Shown one piece after another: positions 1-10,548 of a stretch of DNA of 64,000 nucleotides. The notes below the pieces were generated by a model. That model worked only from the letters and a program-made list of their open reading frames with translations. It did no database searches and was not told the origin of the DNA. This stretch comes from Otatea glauca (taxonomy: Eukaryota; Streptophyta; Magnoliopsida; Poales; Poaceae), in the NCBI GenBank assembly GCA_036346275.1, contig CM070719.1, positions 1,426,001-1,490,000 on the forward strand. The letters are read 5' to 3'. Every line of letters begins with the position of its first letter. Position 1 is the stretch's first letter. A program made the translations under genes and the position numbers.

Positions 1-1580
1 GGATCGCTCGAGCCGCGGACTCGATCTATGGACCAGACGCTGCGTGTCGGCGCTCGATTGGTTTGATCCAGCGAGACGTCGGCCATGACGTCGGTGACGT
101 AATAATCGGTTTTTCGTAATAAAAACAACTCGTTAATTTCGAATTTCGATTTTCGATTTGATGATTTATTTCAAACTTCAAAAGGCTATATCTTTTGCAT
201 CGTAACTCGATTTGAGTGATTCCAGTTTCTAAAAATTTGTAAAATTGAGATCTATTTAATGGTGAATTTTATTTGATTTTTGGAGTTCAATTGTTCTCTG
301 TTTTGCTATTTATTTGCTTTTCTCTTCTGATGCGCGTAGGCGTTGAATTGTGCGACGCTCGGAGGAAGATCAAGCAACTCAAGAGCAAGCTCCAGATCAA
401 GATCAGGACCTATTCCAAGGCAAGTTGTGCTTTGATCATGTTGAACCCATGTTTATAAAATTGCTATGTTTGATTTACGCTATTGCATATATTTCAAATA
501 TACAATTGTTTCAAATTAGATTGGGCTTAGCTAAAATACAGATTGATCTATACCCTACCTTGTCATTGTATGCCATGATCCATTGTCACCCTAGATTGGT
601 TTAATATAGTTGATTAATAATTATGATCAACATTGGAGGTTTAGACCGTTGTAGATTGCTTAGTCATGCCACGTCATCACATGTGTCGTAATCATTGATA
701 ATTAATCTTGATTAATGGAATATGGAACAATATTATGAACTTGTGTGTCATGTGGATCACACGATGAGATTGAGTTGTTGTGGCGAGTCATGTCACGCAA
801 CGATGTTGAATTGTTGATGGCACGTGGTGCTTGGTAATCAAGCGGGTGATGATAACTTAGATTGGGGCAAGTGGCAAGGCGAGGAGGCTAAGGTGGGCAT
901 GCTGCTGGTATTGAGCAATGCTCGGAATTCTGATTAAGGGTTAGATTAATAAATTGGACAACTTGGTTGGGATGGCAGGATTGCCATATGGAAGATTGAA
1001 CTTGATTTAGGATTGGAAACTTGGTTTACTTGAGAAATACTCAATTTATTTATTATTGCTATTTGTTTTACATTCTTTACAATCTAATTATGTATTTGTT
1101 CATAAATGCCTTATTGCAAAATAGCCATGATAGCCTATCCTTTGGAATAAGCCTTACATATAGATAAATAGAATCGCATTACATGCACAACTTGTTGAGT
1201 GCTTTAAGTACTCACCCTTGCCAAACAACAATAATCAATCAGTTGAAGAATCTACACGTGTTGGAAGATGAAGTCCAAGAAGACACGAGTCATTAGGGTC
1301 CGAGCCTTGTCTGCTGTCGTGGTGAACTGATGAGCTATTTACGCTTCTACTTTCCACGCTTAATTATTAGCTTATATTCTCGGTCTTGTTCCTGCGTGGC
1401 TTAATAATGTAAGTTGGTCATAAGATCATACATTTAGCTATATCAATAAATGAACTATTATTCTATTATCGCTGTGTATGATGTGATATGTACCAATGTT
1501 AAGTCGTGTGCACTAGCGTTGATCCCGGAATAGTGCAAGAAACACGCGTGGGTTCGAATCGGTGGATTCGGGTCCTTACA
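1..1580 (+). repeat. 3' part of a Ty3/gypsy-type LTR (5' end outside window)
   Basis: The block ends in TCCTTACA and is followed after four bases by a tRNA-Met-like primer-binding site, so it reads as the downstream end of a 5' LTR. It has the layout of the other large LTRs here: AT-rich body, a phrase about an element 'gtactcaccc' near 1210, and a G/T-rich stretch before the end. The start is not visible, so total length is unknown. Short open frames at 273-604 look like chance. The Ty3/gypsy assignment is an inference from the TTACA end and the binding site, not from coding sequence. Confidence 0.6.
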
Positions 1581-1584
1581 GAGG

Positions 1585-1595
1585 TGGTATCGAGC
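1585..1595 (+). other. Primer-binding site (tRNA-iMet-like)
   Basis: TGGTATCGAGC lies 4 bp after the LTR end CTTACA. It matches the initiator-tRNA-Met complement used by plant LTR retrotransposons at all but one or two positions. Confidence 0.6.
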
Positions 1596-2458
1596 ATACC
1601 GATGTAGGTCTTGGCCCTAGATAGTTTGGAGGTGTCTTGAGTGTGTCCAAAATTATTTTCTAAAAGAAAATCTAAGCTTGACTAATAAAACCCTCTCGAC
1701 TCATCTCATTCTCTACTTCGCCTTTGCTAAATTTACCCGCTTTACTTGCCGTTTTGTGGAGAACTTATTCCAAGTTCTTGTGAAGCGAATGCCGATCGTT
1801 CCGACCTTTGAGGAGCAGTTTGCGCGCTACGCCATGGAGCCGTGGAGAGTACTTGAGACGCTTGGAGGTTTTTATCGTCCACTTTACCGAGGAGGCGGTG
1901 GTCGATGAATGGTGTACACCGAGGATTTATTTGCAAGTTGATCATCTACGGGAGAACGAGGAAGCTAGCAGCCAATCAACATCTCCGAGGAAGATTCTCA
2001 CGAGGTTGCACCAGAGGTCGCTCGACTTGCTCTTGCGTGTTCTGCCATGATTATCTTGACGAGCTTCACGACTCGATGTCCGGCTTCACCCCAGACGTTC
2101 AAGCATGCCAAGACGACGACGGATCGAGGGGAGCGAGTGTGCTACTGGCGACGACCTTGCGTAGTTCGCCCTTGCCTAGGAGGATCATATGAGAGAGACT
2201 ACCGAGAGCCGGAGACGTATGCGAGGCACTCGAGTAGCAGAGCAGAACTCGAGGTGACCTGCTTCACCATCGGGATGATCACCGAGCCGGAGAGGCCCCG
2301 GAGGCGCTTGAGGACGAGCTGGAGCGCGTGACTTCGGGGAGTTCGAGAGCCACCGAGGAGTCCGAGGAGGATCCAGGAGCGAGAGGGAGCGAGGGGAGTG
2401 CGAGACCTGTTGTTGCAGAGGACCCGGTAATAGGTCATCGGGATAGGTTTGTTGAAAC
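1596..2458 (+). mobile_element. Degenerate internal region of the gypsy-type element
   Basis: This stretch lies between the primer-binding site and the copia fragment that starts at about 2459. Several overlapping short frames (1678-1908, 1808-2050, 2047-2331) suggest an old gag-like leader broken by frameshifts, but I recognise no zinc knuckle, protease or reverse transcriptase motif. The 3' part (2200-2440) is rich in GAG/GGAG codons. It may be the body of a non-autonomous element. The right edge is set by the point where the opposite-strand copia reading frame loses family similarity. Confidence 0.4.
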
Positions 2459-4917
2459 AGCGCCACCTCCAAGTGTGAACACATATCCACTTGTGGCTTT
2501 TATCTCATCAGCATCAGATATCCAATTAGAATCACTGTAACCCTCAAGTACTATTGGGTACCCGGTATAGTGAATACCAAGACTCATAGTACCATGTAGA
2601 TAGCGCATCACCCTTTCAAGAGCATGCCAATGATCATCTCCCGGGTTTGAGACAAACCGGCTCAGTTTGCTGATAGCAAATGAGATGTCAGGCCTCGTAG
2701 CGCTAGCTAAGTACATAAGAGAACCAATTATCTGAGAATATCTCAATTGATCTCTTGTTATCCCTTTGTTTTTCCGTAGAATCACACTAGCATCATAAGG
2801 TGTTGAAGCTGACTTGCAGTCACTAAAACCAAAGCGACTCAAGACCTTTTCCACATAGTAGGATTGCAAAAGTGTAACCCCACCATCACCTTCTCTCACT
2901 AGCTTTATGTTTAGGATAACATCAGCTTTTCCCAGATCTTTCATCTCAAAGCTTTTGGACAAAAAGTCCTTGACTTCCTTAATCACATTAAGATTAGTCC
3001 CAAAGATCAATATGTCATCGACATATAAACACAAAATAACTCCCTCACCCCCACCATAGAGATAGTACACACATTTGTCAGCTTCGTTCACAACAAAGCC
3101 AGCAGATGTCAAAGTCCTATCGAACTTCTCATGCCATTGCTTAGGTGCTTGTTTAAGACCATATAGAGATTTCAACAATTTACACACCATGCCTTCTTGA
3201 CCTTTTGCTACAAACCCATCTGGCTGATCCATATAGATCTCCTCATCTAACTCTCCATTTAGGAAAGCTGTCTTAACGTCCATCTGATGAACGAGAAGAC
3301 CATGAGACGCTGCCAGACAAAGTAGCACTCGAATTGTGGTCAATCGAGCAATAGGTGAGTAGGTATCGAAGAAATCTTCTCCTTCTTTCTGGGTATAACC
3401 CTTAGCCACAAGCCTTGCCTTGTACTTTTCAATCGTACCATCAGGCCTAAGATTTTTCTTGAACACCCACTTGCACCCTACAGGTTTGCACCCATAAGGT
3501 CATTCGACAACCTCCCAAGTTCCATTAGATATAATAGAATCCATTTCACTCCGTACTGCTTCCTTCCAATAGTCAGCATCAGGAGATGAATATGCCTCTT
3601 CAATGGTTCTTGGAGTGTCGTCCACGAGATATACAATGAAATCTTCACCAAAGGACTTTGCAGTCCTCTGTCTCTTGCTCCTTCTAGGAGCTTCATTGTC
3701 ATCCTCCTCAGGATTTTCCACAAGTGTTTGTTTATCATGTTCTATCGAAACAAATGGTTCGGAAAACAACAATGATTCTTCACTAGAAATGTTAGGCATC
3801 TCTCTCATAGGAAACACATCCTCAAAAAATGTAGCATCTCTGGACTCGATAATTGTACCAACATGCATGGCAAGTACTCCAGATTTTACTATTAAGAACC
3901 TATATCCCACGCTGTGAAACGCATAACCAATAAAGACACAATCCACGGTTTTTGGTCCAAGCTTGCGTTTCTTAGTTATTGGCACATTAACCTTGGCCAA
4001 ACAACCCTAAGTTCGCAAGTATGAGATATTTAGTCTTTTCTTTTCCTATTCCTCGAATGGTGTTGTTTCTTTATTCTTTGAAGGAACTCTGTTTAGGATA
4101 TGACTCGCTGTCAATATAGCCTCACCCCACTATTCCTTGGAAAGTCCCACAGTCTCTAACATGGCGTTAACCAAATCGGTTAGAGTGCGGTTCTTTCTTT
4201 CGGCAATCCCATTTGATTGAGGTGAATATGGAGGCGTCCTCTCATGAACTATACCATGTTCCTCGTAAAATGAAGCAAACTCATTTGAAAAGTATTCCCC
4301 ACCACGATCTGACCTTACCCGCTTGATCTTTCTCTCAAGTTGGTTTTCTATTTCAGCTTTATAGATCTTAAAATAATGCAACGCTTCATCTTTTGTTTTT
4401 AGAAGATACACATAGCAAAATCTAGTGCAATCGTCAATCAACGTCATGAAGTACCTCTTACCACCTTTAGTCAACACATCGTTCATCTCGCTCAAATCGG
4501 AATGAACAAGTTCTAATGGTGCCAAGTCCCTCGCTTCCGCAGCCTTGTGAGGCTTGCGAGGTTGCTTCGATTGCACACACACATGGCACTTAGAACCTTT
4601 GACCAAAGTGAATTTCGGGATTAAACTCAAACTTGCTAGCCGCGTCATAGAACCAAAATTAATATGACAAAGTCGTGAATGCCAAAAATTAAACTCATCA
4701 ATATTACTCACATGGTTTACAAGGTTATTACACGTATCAGACAAAGACAAGCGGAACAAGCCTCCACTATCATAACCTTTTCCAACAAAGGTCCAAACTT
4801 AGACAATACACATTTATTTGATTCAAAGACTAATTTGTAGCCATCTCTACACAGTAGAGAGCCACTGACAAGATTCTTCTTGATAGATGGGACATGCTGC
4901 ACGTTTCTCAGTTGCAC
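2459..4917 (-). pseudogene. copia pol fragment: protease end, integrase, RT, partial RNase H
   Basis: Protease end (4717-4917) carries the typical 'VPSIKKNLVSG' phrase. The GAG-pre-integrase and integrase core lie at 4130-4759, with the H-C-C zinc pattern (HSRLCH...CHVC), an acidic residue in VHSDL, a second in RSDRGGEY and the glutamate in GIAERKNR. The integrase C-terminal part is at 3500-4000 (VFIGYAFHSVGYRF). Reverse transcriptase at about 2560-3470 includes KARLVAKGYTQ, MDVKTAFLNG, LKQAPKQWHEKF and the catalytic LYVDDIL. RNase H starts (GYSDSNW) and breaks off at GGGAVS. Stops and frame changes between the blocks make this a dead copy. Known for the family: these enzymes copy the RNA and insert the cDNA. 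Confidence 0.88.
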
Positions 4918-4937
4918 GATCTTTCCCGAAGTAAGCT

Positions 4938-6209
4938 TCAGATCGATCGAACCAACACAAGTACACGAGCATGTGATCCGTTTCCCATCAACAAGGAGCC
5001 AGCCCCGCCGACCTGATAAGATGAAAACAAGGACATGTCAGCACATACATGAATATTAGCACCTGTGTCAACCCACCACTCAGGTGAATGACAGACTGAA
5101 AGAACTGTAGGTAATGAATTACCATACCCCGACATTCCAGCATCAGTCTCGCCAATAATCATGTTTGCAGACTTTTTGTTCTGCTTCCATTTGCGATCCT
5201 TGCATTCACTGGCCCAATGTCCAGGCTCACCGCAAACGAAGCAGTTACCCTTCTCCTTGTTCTTCTTCTTCTTAAAGGTGGTTGATTGCTTAGTCTTTTG
5301 ATTATTGTCCGGCTTGTTCTTCTTTTTCTTGAAGTGGGAGGCACTGAAGTTTTTCTTCTGCACCATATTGGCACTAGAAGACCCATCAACTCCTTTCCCG
5401 CGAGTGTCTTTTGCCCTTGCCTTCTCCTCAACATCCAGAGAACTAATGAGGTCAGCTATGCTGAACTCTTGTCTCTTATGTTTTAGAGAAGTGGCAAAAT
5501 CCCTCCAAGTAGGTGGCGGCTTAGCAATAATACATCCAGCCACAAACTTGTCGGATAACACACATGGGAAGTTCTCAAGCTCTTTCGCGAGTGACTGAAT
5601 CTCATGAGCCTGTTTAACTACAGAACGGTCATCAACCATTTTGTAGTCATGAAACTGCTCCATGACGTATAGTTCACTACCTGCGTTTGAAACTTCGAAC
5701 TTTGCCTCAAGCGCATCCCACATATCTTTGCCAGATGGAAAAGACATGTAGACATCCAACAGGTTTTCAGCAAGAACGCTTATCACGGCACCTCGAAAGA
5801 GGTTATCAGCAGCCTCGAACGCTCTCTCCACATCAGGAGAGAGTGTTCCTTCAGGCTTACCCTTTGCCACGTGATAGATGTTCATATCTGTCAGCCAAAG
5901 GATCATCTTAGCGCGCCACCTTTTGTAATTCGCACCATCGAATACATTAGGTTTCAACGCAGCAGCAAAGCCAGTAACCGAAAAATGCCTATCAGGTTTT
6001 TGGATTGTTAGATATTTAGGCAGAATTCGGTATATTATAATCCAGAAATTCAGTAAAATAAACATGACATATACGAGTGATTCTATGATTCCAATTTCAG
6101 CAATAGCAACACACAAAGTTACTAAAGCAAAATTCAGAGTTTTAGAGATATACCCAGGGACAGGATCAGTGCCGGAGGCACCGGTGGTGTCGTTCTGATC
6201 AGTCGTCAT
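4938..6209 (-). CDS. copia Gag (UBN2-type) running into protease, with in-frame intron
   Basis: Start chosen at the ATG at 6207-6209 (MTTDQND), because the upstream 18 codons look like leader. The Gag core (FDGANYKRWRAKMILWL) is the usual start of the copia UBN2 domain. A basic linker rich in KKK follows, then a CCHC knuckle CFVCGEPGHWASEC near 5215-5250, then the protease active site WWVDTGANIHVC near 5070. A hydrophobic insert of 55 codons sits between the short N-terminal exon and the core; it has splice-site borders and is annotated separately as an intron. The frame is otherwise open over 1.2 kb although pol behind it is broken. Gag packages the element RNA into virus-like particles. Confidence 0.82.
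   Translation of the reverse strand: MTTDQNDTTGASGTDPVPGYISKTLNFALVTLCVAIAEIGIIESLVYVMFILLNFWIIIYRILPKYLTIQKPDRHFSVTGFAAALKPNVFDGANYKRWRAKMILWLTDMNIYHVAKGKPEGTLSPDVERAFEAADNLFRGAVISVLAENLLDVYMSFPSGKDMWDALEAKFEVSNAGSELYVMEQFHDYKMVDDRSVVKQAHEIQSLAKELENFPCVLSDKFVAGCIIAKPPPTWRDFATSLKHKRQEFSIADLISSLDVEEKARAKDTRGKGVDGSSSANMVQKKNFSASHFKKKKNKPDNNQKTKQSTTFKKKKNKEKGNCFVCGEPGHWASECKDRKWKQNKKSANMIIGETDAGMSGYGNSLPTVLSVCHSPEWWVDTGANIHVCADMSLFSSYQVGGAGSLLMGNGSHARVLVLVRSI
5989..6153 (-). other. Probable 165-bp spliceosomal intron inside gag
   Basis: On the minus strand the segment begins GTATATC and ends CTGATAG. It is AT-rich and its translation is a run of hydrophobic residues unlike Gag. Its length is a multiple of three with no stop, so the reading frame stays open whether or not it is spliced. 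Removing it joins a short acidic N-terminus directly to the conserved Gag core. Both borders follow the GT...AG rule. Confidence 0.6.
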
Positions 6210-6263
6210 GATCAGCTGCTCGAAGTAGTTGATCAATGTTTGACATACCCAGCAGCGCCGCAT

Positions 6264-6648
6264 AACAAGGATTGGGCACAGGCAAAGCTACGCGAATACG
6301 AAAATATTCGCTGCAGATCTTAGTCGCCGCCGTGTCCAAGAACAGAACAGTTCCCAACTTGCTTCCCATGGCACGACCTATATATGTTCGCAGTCATCAT
6401 CTTTTAAGGGATATCATAAGCCGTAATCCACACCGGGATAGAATCCATACTGACTTCCGAACATGGGCGGTACTAGGGTCACCCTAGAAATTTAAAAAGT
6501 GACACAAGATCGTCTCTTCAATGTACTAAATTTGTCGATTGAATTGGTTCCAATTTTAGCGGTTTGGGATTTTTAAAATCTAGAACTATTTGTATTATAC
6601 TTTTAGTAAATTTCAAATATATGTGTTAAGATTTATGATCTTACAAAA
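6264..6648. other. No gene seen; possible leader of the copia element
   Basis: 6264-6470 is of balanced composition and could be untranslated leader of the minus-strand Gag unit, but it has no primer-binding site. 6480-6648 is AT-rich with no recognisable feature. Confidence 0.4.
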
Positions 6649-7170
6649 TTATTGTACAAGACTAGTGTTAAGTATACACCCACAACGAAAATTTTCTAGT
6701 TTCGCCGCTACTTTCGAAGGCAGAGTATTCCCATCATAAGCAGCAATAATCAGGGCATGTAACCAAGGGCCTCCATTGACTACAAAATTGAAGTCTTCTT
6801 TCGATTGAAATTCAATCAGGAACATGTTACCTTTCAAGATTTTATACTCCAATGCTCCATATGCCGACGCAATCCCCAAGTCTTCGACAATTTCTCAAAC
6901 AGACAGCGGACGCTAAATCTGCGAACAGAACGATAGCGCGCCAGTGCTGTCCATTGCGAGATTACTTCATTTCCTGCCTCCTCCAAATCCACTTCTATCA
7001 CATCCTTCTCATCAATCTCCTGATCGGAGAATACATCCTCCTGACGAAACTCATCCTCAAGATCATCTTGCCTCTCGTCTCCTCACGGTCGCGGCTCCGA
7101 TCCCCTCCAGAACTCGCCATTGTTCAAAACCACCGACAAAACCGATCAGATCTAAAGTCAAAGTTATGGC
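6649..7170 (-). pseudogene. DUF4283-type retroelement Gag-like fragment
   Basis: The minus-strand frame at 6649-6879 reads LKGNMFLIEFQSKEDFNFVV, then NGGPWLH and AAYDG. That is the signature of DUF4283, found at the N-terminus of ORF1 in many plant non-LTR and some LTR elements ('F.FEF.SEED...VL.GGPW'). The upstream part of the domain continues in another minus-strand frame at about 6880-7170 (WTALARYRSVRRFSVRCLFE), so there is a frameshift near 6880. No endonuclease or reverse transcriptase belongs to it; the fragment is isolated. Confidence 0.6.
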
Positions 7171-7911
7171 GGCGTCCAAAAAATCTCTTTGTGCTATTGT
7201 GTTCTTCCTCGTGTTTGTGTGTTATTCATGATCCATAATTGAAACCAATAATTGGTACCAGAGCGTGGTTCCAACCTTGGTGTCATGCTTGCCCCGGGAG
7301 AGATCACCACTGATATGTCTCGAGGCAAGCTATTGTCGCTGAGTGATGGAGTTTTGAGCGGGATCCGATATCGTATCGAGCGTGGCTGAGGCAGTGCATG
7401 CAGCTCCATGATGAAGAAACAGCGAGGTAGCGAGTCATCGTCGAGGTACGTGATATACACAATGTGGTGTACATGCGTATGTACTCGGGTTGTTGTGTTA
7501 GTGTCTCATATGTGCGTGAATTATTGTGATTGTATGTCCAACCGCTTGTGCGTGTAAAGCTCTAGTCTCAATCTCTATACCGTCAAAGTCGCACCACTAG
7601 CAGAAAGAGTTAACGAGAAGATGTGATTTTGAAAAGGTGGAGGAGGAGTGTCTCTCCGATACCTATTATTAACTGGCGTGACTAGATGATATTGAAAGCC
7701 ATCTGCGTGTTTTGTCGAGAAGACGACCAAAGCTACATGTTCTCATGTCAGTTGTGTCCACGCGATACTATGTGTGATCATGTGAATTCTTGTGCAAGTT
7801 GTGTTGGCAAGATATATAAACGTATACGAGTTTGGTCTGGGATGTCGTGCATGTCAGAATAGATCATGATACACGAGAAGATCAAGAAGAAGCCGTTGTG
7901 TGTTGCAAGAG

Positions 7912-7991
7912 GCTATGGTAATCTGCATAAGTCGACAAGTCTTGATTAGGAGCTATGGTAATCTACATAAGTCGACAAGTCTTGATTAGGA
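7912..7991 (+). repeat. Tandem duplication, 2 x 40 bp
   Basis: Two adjacent 40-bp units starting GCTATGGTAATCT differ at one base. The second runs into the purine tract before the right LTR. Confidence 0.85.
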
Positions 7992-7999
7992 GGGAGAAT

Positions 8000-8188
8000 T
8001 GTTACAAAGTAATCAAACCTTGCCAAAACTGTTGACTTGTTGTATAAGTAAAGATCACAATGTAATCGATAATTATATCAAATTAGTTAGTTTGTTTCGT
8101 TAACAAGGCTTCCTATGTTTAGTGTTTTGATTGGTTAATTCTATATGATATTATGTTCTTCCTCGTGTTTACGTGTGTTTATGATTCA
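8000..8188 (+). repeat. Right LTR (189 bp) of the small element
   Basis: Begins TGTTACAAAG directly after the purine tract and ends ATGATTCA. Its last 45 bp recur at 7193-7235. Confidence 0.5.
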
Positions 8189-9353
8189 ATGCTAAAATCC
8201 ACAATCAAACTGGAATCCGATTCGAGACAGAAGTCCCTCAACAGGAAAAACAGAGGTGGAAGACGGAATCCTCGTCAAGAACGATGAGTAAACTGCTAAG
8301 GGCCTACTTGGAAGCCCGGTTTTTAGCCCAAAACCAGTGTAAATTACAGGCCCAAAAAATTTTCCATGCTGGGCTAAAAAAATGTGCTTGGATAGACCGG
8401 TAGCCCAATAATTTTTCACTCGGTTTGGGCCAAATCGGACGAAAAAATTTCGCTGGCTCAGAGGAGACTTTTTCTTTCCGATGTATATTGCGAACGGCGA
8501 ACGAAGCGAAGCGAAGCGCTCGCTCGTTGACTCGAGAGGAACCCTAGAAGACGACGGCAACGGCGATCTCGACGGCAGCGAGGGCGACTGTGGCTGCAAC
8601 TTTCTTCGGCGACGACGACGAGCGCGATGGCAAGGTCCCTACGTCATCCCTCTATTCGATTTTGAACCAATCAGTAGCTATGTTGCCTCACATCTCTCCA
8701 ATCACCAGGTTCATCTTGAGAGCGGCGGCGACGGCGACGGCGACGGCGGTCCGACGTTGAGAGCTCAGAGGACACCTCGACGACTTCATCGGCCTCACCT
8801 CTCCTCACTCCACCCGGATCGTCTAGGTACTGGCTCATTTCTTCGGTTGCTAATTCCTGATTGGTTGGGCCTACCAACTGCTATGCAGAGCTGACAAAAG
8901 CAGACTGATTCGGTCTGCCTAAAAAAAAATTCAAATCAGATGCAGCAATATGAAGTACTTTTGAGCCAAAAAAGATGAATACATGGCATGATTCCAAGTT
9001 GCCTGTGTTACCCTGTAGAAATTTGTTAATCAAGTTCTTTAGCAGAAAGAGATGATACCAGTGAGATCTGGTAGCTTCGATGATGTGCAGAACTGCAATG
9101 CAATGTGACGCTTCTGGAAGTGAAAACAAATAATATTATCAACAGAAGCAGCACAAAATTGATAAAGCACCCTCAACAAACATATGAACAGAACAATGAA
9201 GAGAAATAGCACAGAAATTCTCAAGAAGCTTCATTTGATTAGGTTTTGTAGAAGTAAGTACAATTGAAAATTTATCCAGAGGAAAGAAGGTGAAACATTT
9301 GAAAAGGGTCATTTGTAAATCTGTTTGTTTAGTAGATTGTAGGAGAAACTTAC
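8189..9353. other. No complete gene; GC-rich patch with GGCGAC repeats
   Basis: 8300-8460 contains GGGCCTACTTGGAAGCCC, like the terminal repeat of grass Harbinger/Tourist elements, but I could not find its partner. 8470-8850 is GC-rich with a short GGCGAC run near 8720-8750 and looks like 5'-leader DNA; frames on both strands (8481-8894, 8192-8599) are low-complexity and unsupported. 8880-9353 is AT-rich and carries no recognised feature. Confidence 0.4.
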
Positions 9354-9501
9354 ATGACATAAAAAGAGAATGAGCAACAGATGTCATGAAAATAGTATGA
9401 GCTTTCTTCCGGTTGCCACATTGAATAAAATTCTCCAGTGCACCCTGCCGATCTCCATAGTATTCATGATAAAGAGCCTGTATATAGAGATCATTAACCA
9501 T
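9354..9501 (-). pseudogene. Exon fragment resembling nucleoporin Nup96 (MOS3/SAR3)
   Basis: The minus-strand frame holds about 45 residues including ALYHEYYGDRQGALENF and KKAHTIFMTSVAHSLF. I recall this as a conserved segment of the plant Nup96 C-terminal region (nuclear pore Y-complex), but no search was possible. The fragment ends at a good splice donor, CAT|GTAAGT, and similarity stops there, as expected of an exon. No neighbouring Nup96 exons were recognised within 2 kb on either side. It is therefore probably a gene piece carried by a transposon rather than a working gene. Confidence 0.5.
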
Positions 9502-10548
9502 ACATAGTTCAAGTGTGATGTTTTTCTCATAGTTGCATAGGCAACGTTTTTATTAAAGATCATACATTGTACTGTGCTTTGTAGGCATAGAAAAGTTTGA
9601 AGGCTGAATAAAAATCTTGACTTGAACATCTTTTTTATTTGCAGCCATTCGCTGTTTGAGTACTCAGCTACTTTAAGATCTACGCAATTTGGATTGTACT
9701 ACTAGCAGGATAGCAACAAAAAGTCAAGCAGGCAAAGCTTCATCCGGGAAAAAGAGGCATGCACAACTAACTTGCTGTTCTTCTGTGCCGTGCCCTTCTT
9801 TTTTCAGATATGCCGACTTCTTTCTTTTTTCTTGCTCGTTTGATAGATATCCCGACTTCTTTTTTTTTCTCCAGCAAAGTATGGGATGCACTGACAGGCG
9901 ATGAGCTACATTCATTTGAACACAAGCATATAGTCCATGCATGTGCCTTTTCTGAGGTATCGCTTGTTGAAACTTAATTCCCCTGTTTCTTCTTGTGGCA
10001 TCTATATTTGAACCATGATTGCTAGTTCTCCTGGTGTTTTTTCTTCCCACTTAAGACAGTGCATGCTGTATCCCTTTTCGTTCTTTTGAATTTTTTCCAG
10101 ACTTTCTGCTCTGTTAAACTAAGGCCTGCTCAACTAGTAAATTTGATATGTGGGATTTAGCATAGAGAACCTGGTACTTCTAGAAGCTGGGAGTGAGCAT
10201 AGTAAATATGCTTAGCTAACTGTTTTCTTGGAAATTTGGAGTTGATCTCACGCTGGGCGAATAGACCACAAATCAACACATTGAATAGAGACCACAAGCT
10301 AACACATATTCATGGTTTAGTAAGTGTAATGCTTGTTAGATGAATGTACTCCATCTGCTTAACTAGGTATATAGCAATTGCTTGGATTGAATTGAGAAGG
10401 ATTTACATTCTGTTATCTACCCCCAAATATTTGATCTTTTCCTTCCTAGCGGTGTGGTTTTGTTCTTCCCTGTAATGGATCACGCCGTTTTTACTAGCTT
10501 CACCTATCCCAAGACTGTATTAGATAATATTTTCTTTATACCTCGGTT
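9502..10548. other. No gene recognised
   Basis: AT-rich DNA with T-rich runs around 9800-9870. The short frames at 9384-10050 have no recognisable similarity. It may be part of the mobile element that holds the Harbinger remnant. Confidence 0.4.

Larger units (their letters stand above)
2459..6263 (-). mobile_element. Ty1/copia retrotransposon, truncated, no LTRs found
   Basis: Read on the minus strand the order is gag (zinc knuckle), protease, integrase, reverse transcriptase, RNase H start, which is the Ty1/copia order. I found no primer-binding site or LTR upstream of gag (6264-6650) and the RNase H domain stops abruptly near 2459, where the gypsy-type sequence begins. The element is therefore missing at least its 3' end, and probably both LTRs. 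Pol is broken into four frames by small indels (near 4920, 4130-4000 and 3470-3500), so it is not autonomous. The gag frame is still long and open, which suggests moderate age. Confidence 0.85.
7193..8188 (+). mobile_element. Remnant of a small non-autonomous LTR retrotransposon
   Basis: About 45 bp at 7193-7235 closely resemble the end of the block at 8000-8188 (shared phrase TGTTCTTCCTCGTGTTT). The left copy is followed by a primer-binding-like TGGTACCAGAGC at 7253-7264, and the right copy is preceded by a purine tract GGAGGGAGAA at 7989-7998. This gives LTR end, binding site, 0.7 kb without coding capacity, purine tract, LTR. The 5' LTR is cut to its last 45 bp by the DUF4283 fragment. No protein was recognised inside. 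Confidence 0.5.
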
